NCBI GenBank assembly: GCA_033722375.1
Contig: JAWVZB010000150.1
Location: forward strand, 1 to 5,754
From: JAWVZB01 sp033722375
Lineage (GTDB): Bacteria > Actinomycetota > Nitriliruptoria > Nitriliruptorales > Nitriliruptoraceae
Reading direction: 5' to 3'
DNA length: 5,754 nucleotides
Shown here: in pieces, positions 5,742 to 5,754 of the stretch
How positions within the stretch are numbered: the stretch's first letter is position 1
Layout of the letters: each line of letters opens with the position of its first letter
Position numbers and translations under genes: made by a program
Notes under the pieces: model-generated
Databases searched by the model: none
Told to the model about the DNA's origin: nothing
Seen by the model: the letters and a program-made list of their open reading frames with translations, nothing else

Positions 5742-5754
5742 ACGGGGCCGTCAC

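Noticed and set aside
5516..5754. Integrated element attached at the tRNA gene
   Set aside because: No integrase and no second copy of the tRNA 3' end was seen in the window; the adjoining helicase has the same codon style as its neighbours.

Overview
This is a gene-dense, very GC-rich stretch from what looks like a high-GC actinobacterium. The evidence is the strong G/C preference at third codon positions, the frequent GTG/TTG starts, a tRNA gene without an encoded CCA, and an acyl-CoA oxidase-like protein of a type I associate with Actinomycetota. The lineage cannot be narrowed further from the sequence. No insertion sequence, phage gene, CRISPR array or toxin-antitoxin pair is visible.

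Layout, left to right. (1) 1-1231, minus strand: the first 410 codons of an acyl-CoA oxidase/dehydrogenase whose C-terminus lies outside the window. Just upstream, at 1260-1277, is a TTACAG-N6-CTGTAA inverted repeat that looks like a repressor operator. (2) 1325-1361: a 13-bp perfect stem-loop that separates it from the next minus-strand gene. (3) 1383-1715, minus strand: an unrecognised 110-residue membrane protein with a perfect AGGAGG Shine-Dalgarno. (4) 1716-1831: a 116-bp divergent promoter region. (5) 1832-2837, plus strand: a two-gene operon of an ECF sigma factor and an overlapping zinc-finger (HC2/ZAS-type) anti-sigma factor with one C-terminal membrane helix and almost no outer domain. 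(6) 2852-5515, minus strand, convergent with the operon: an 887-residue UvrD-like superfamily 1A helicase with a C-terminal HRDC domain and about 180 extra N-terminal residues that I do not recognise. (7) 5623-5715, minus strand: a 93-nt class II tRNA with anticodon UCA, read here as tRNA-Sec (selC).

How the parts relate. The sigma/anti-sigma pair is a membrane-tethered transcription switch, and the divergent membrane-protein gene is a natural candidate target. The oxidase belongs to fatty-acid (or similar acyl-CoA) beta-oxidation and is probably controlled separately through the palindrome. The helicase is a DNA repair or replication enzyme. The tRNA-Sec implies that the organism decodes some UGA codons as selenocysteine, so selA, selB and selD and at least one selenoprotein should exist elsewhere. 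None of the proteins here shows a recognisable selenocysteine site. The two most notable points are the tRNA-Sec, whose acceptor/T-arm pairs best as 7+6 rather than the usual bacterial 8+5, and the unassigned N-terminal region of the helicase.
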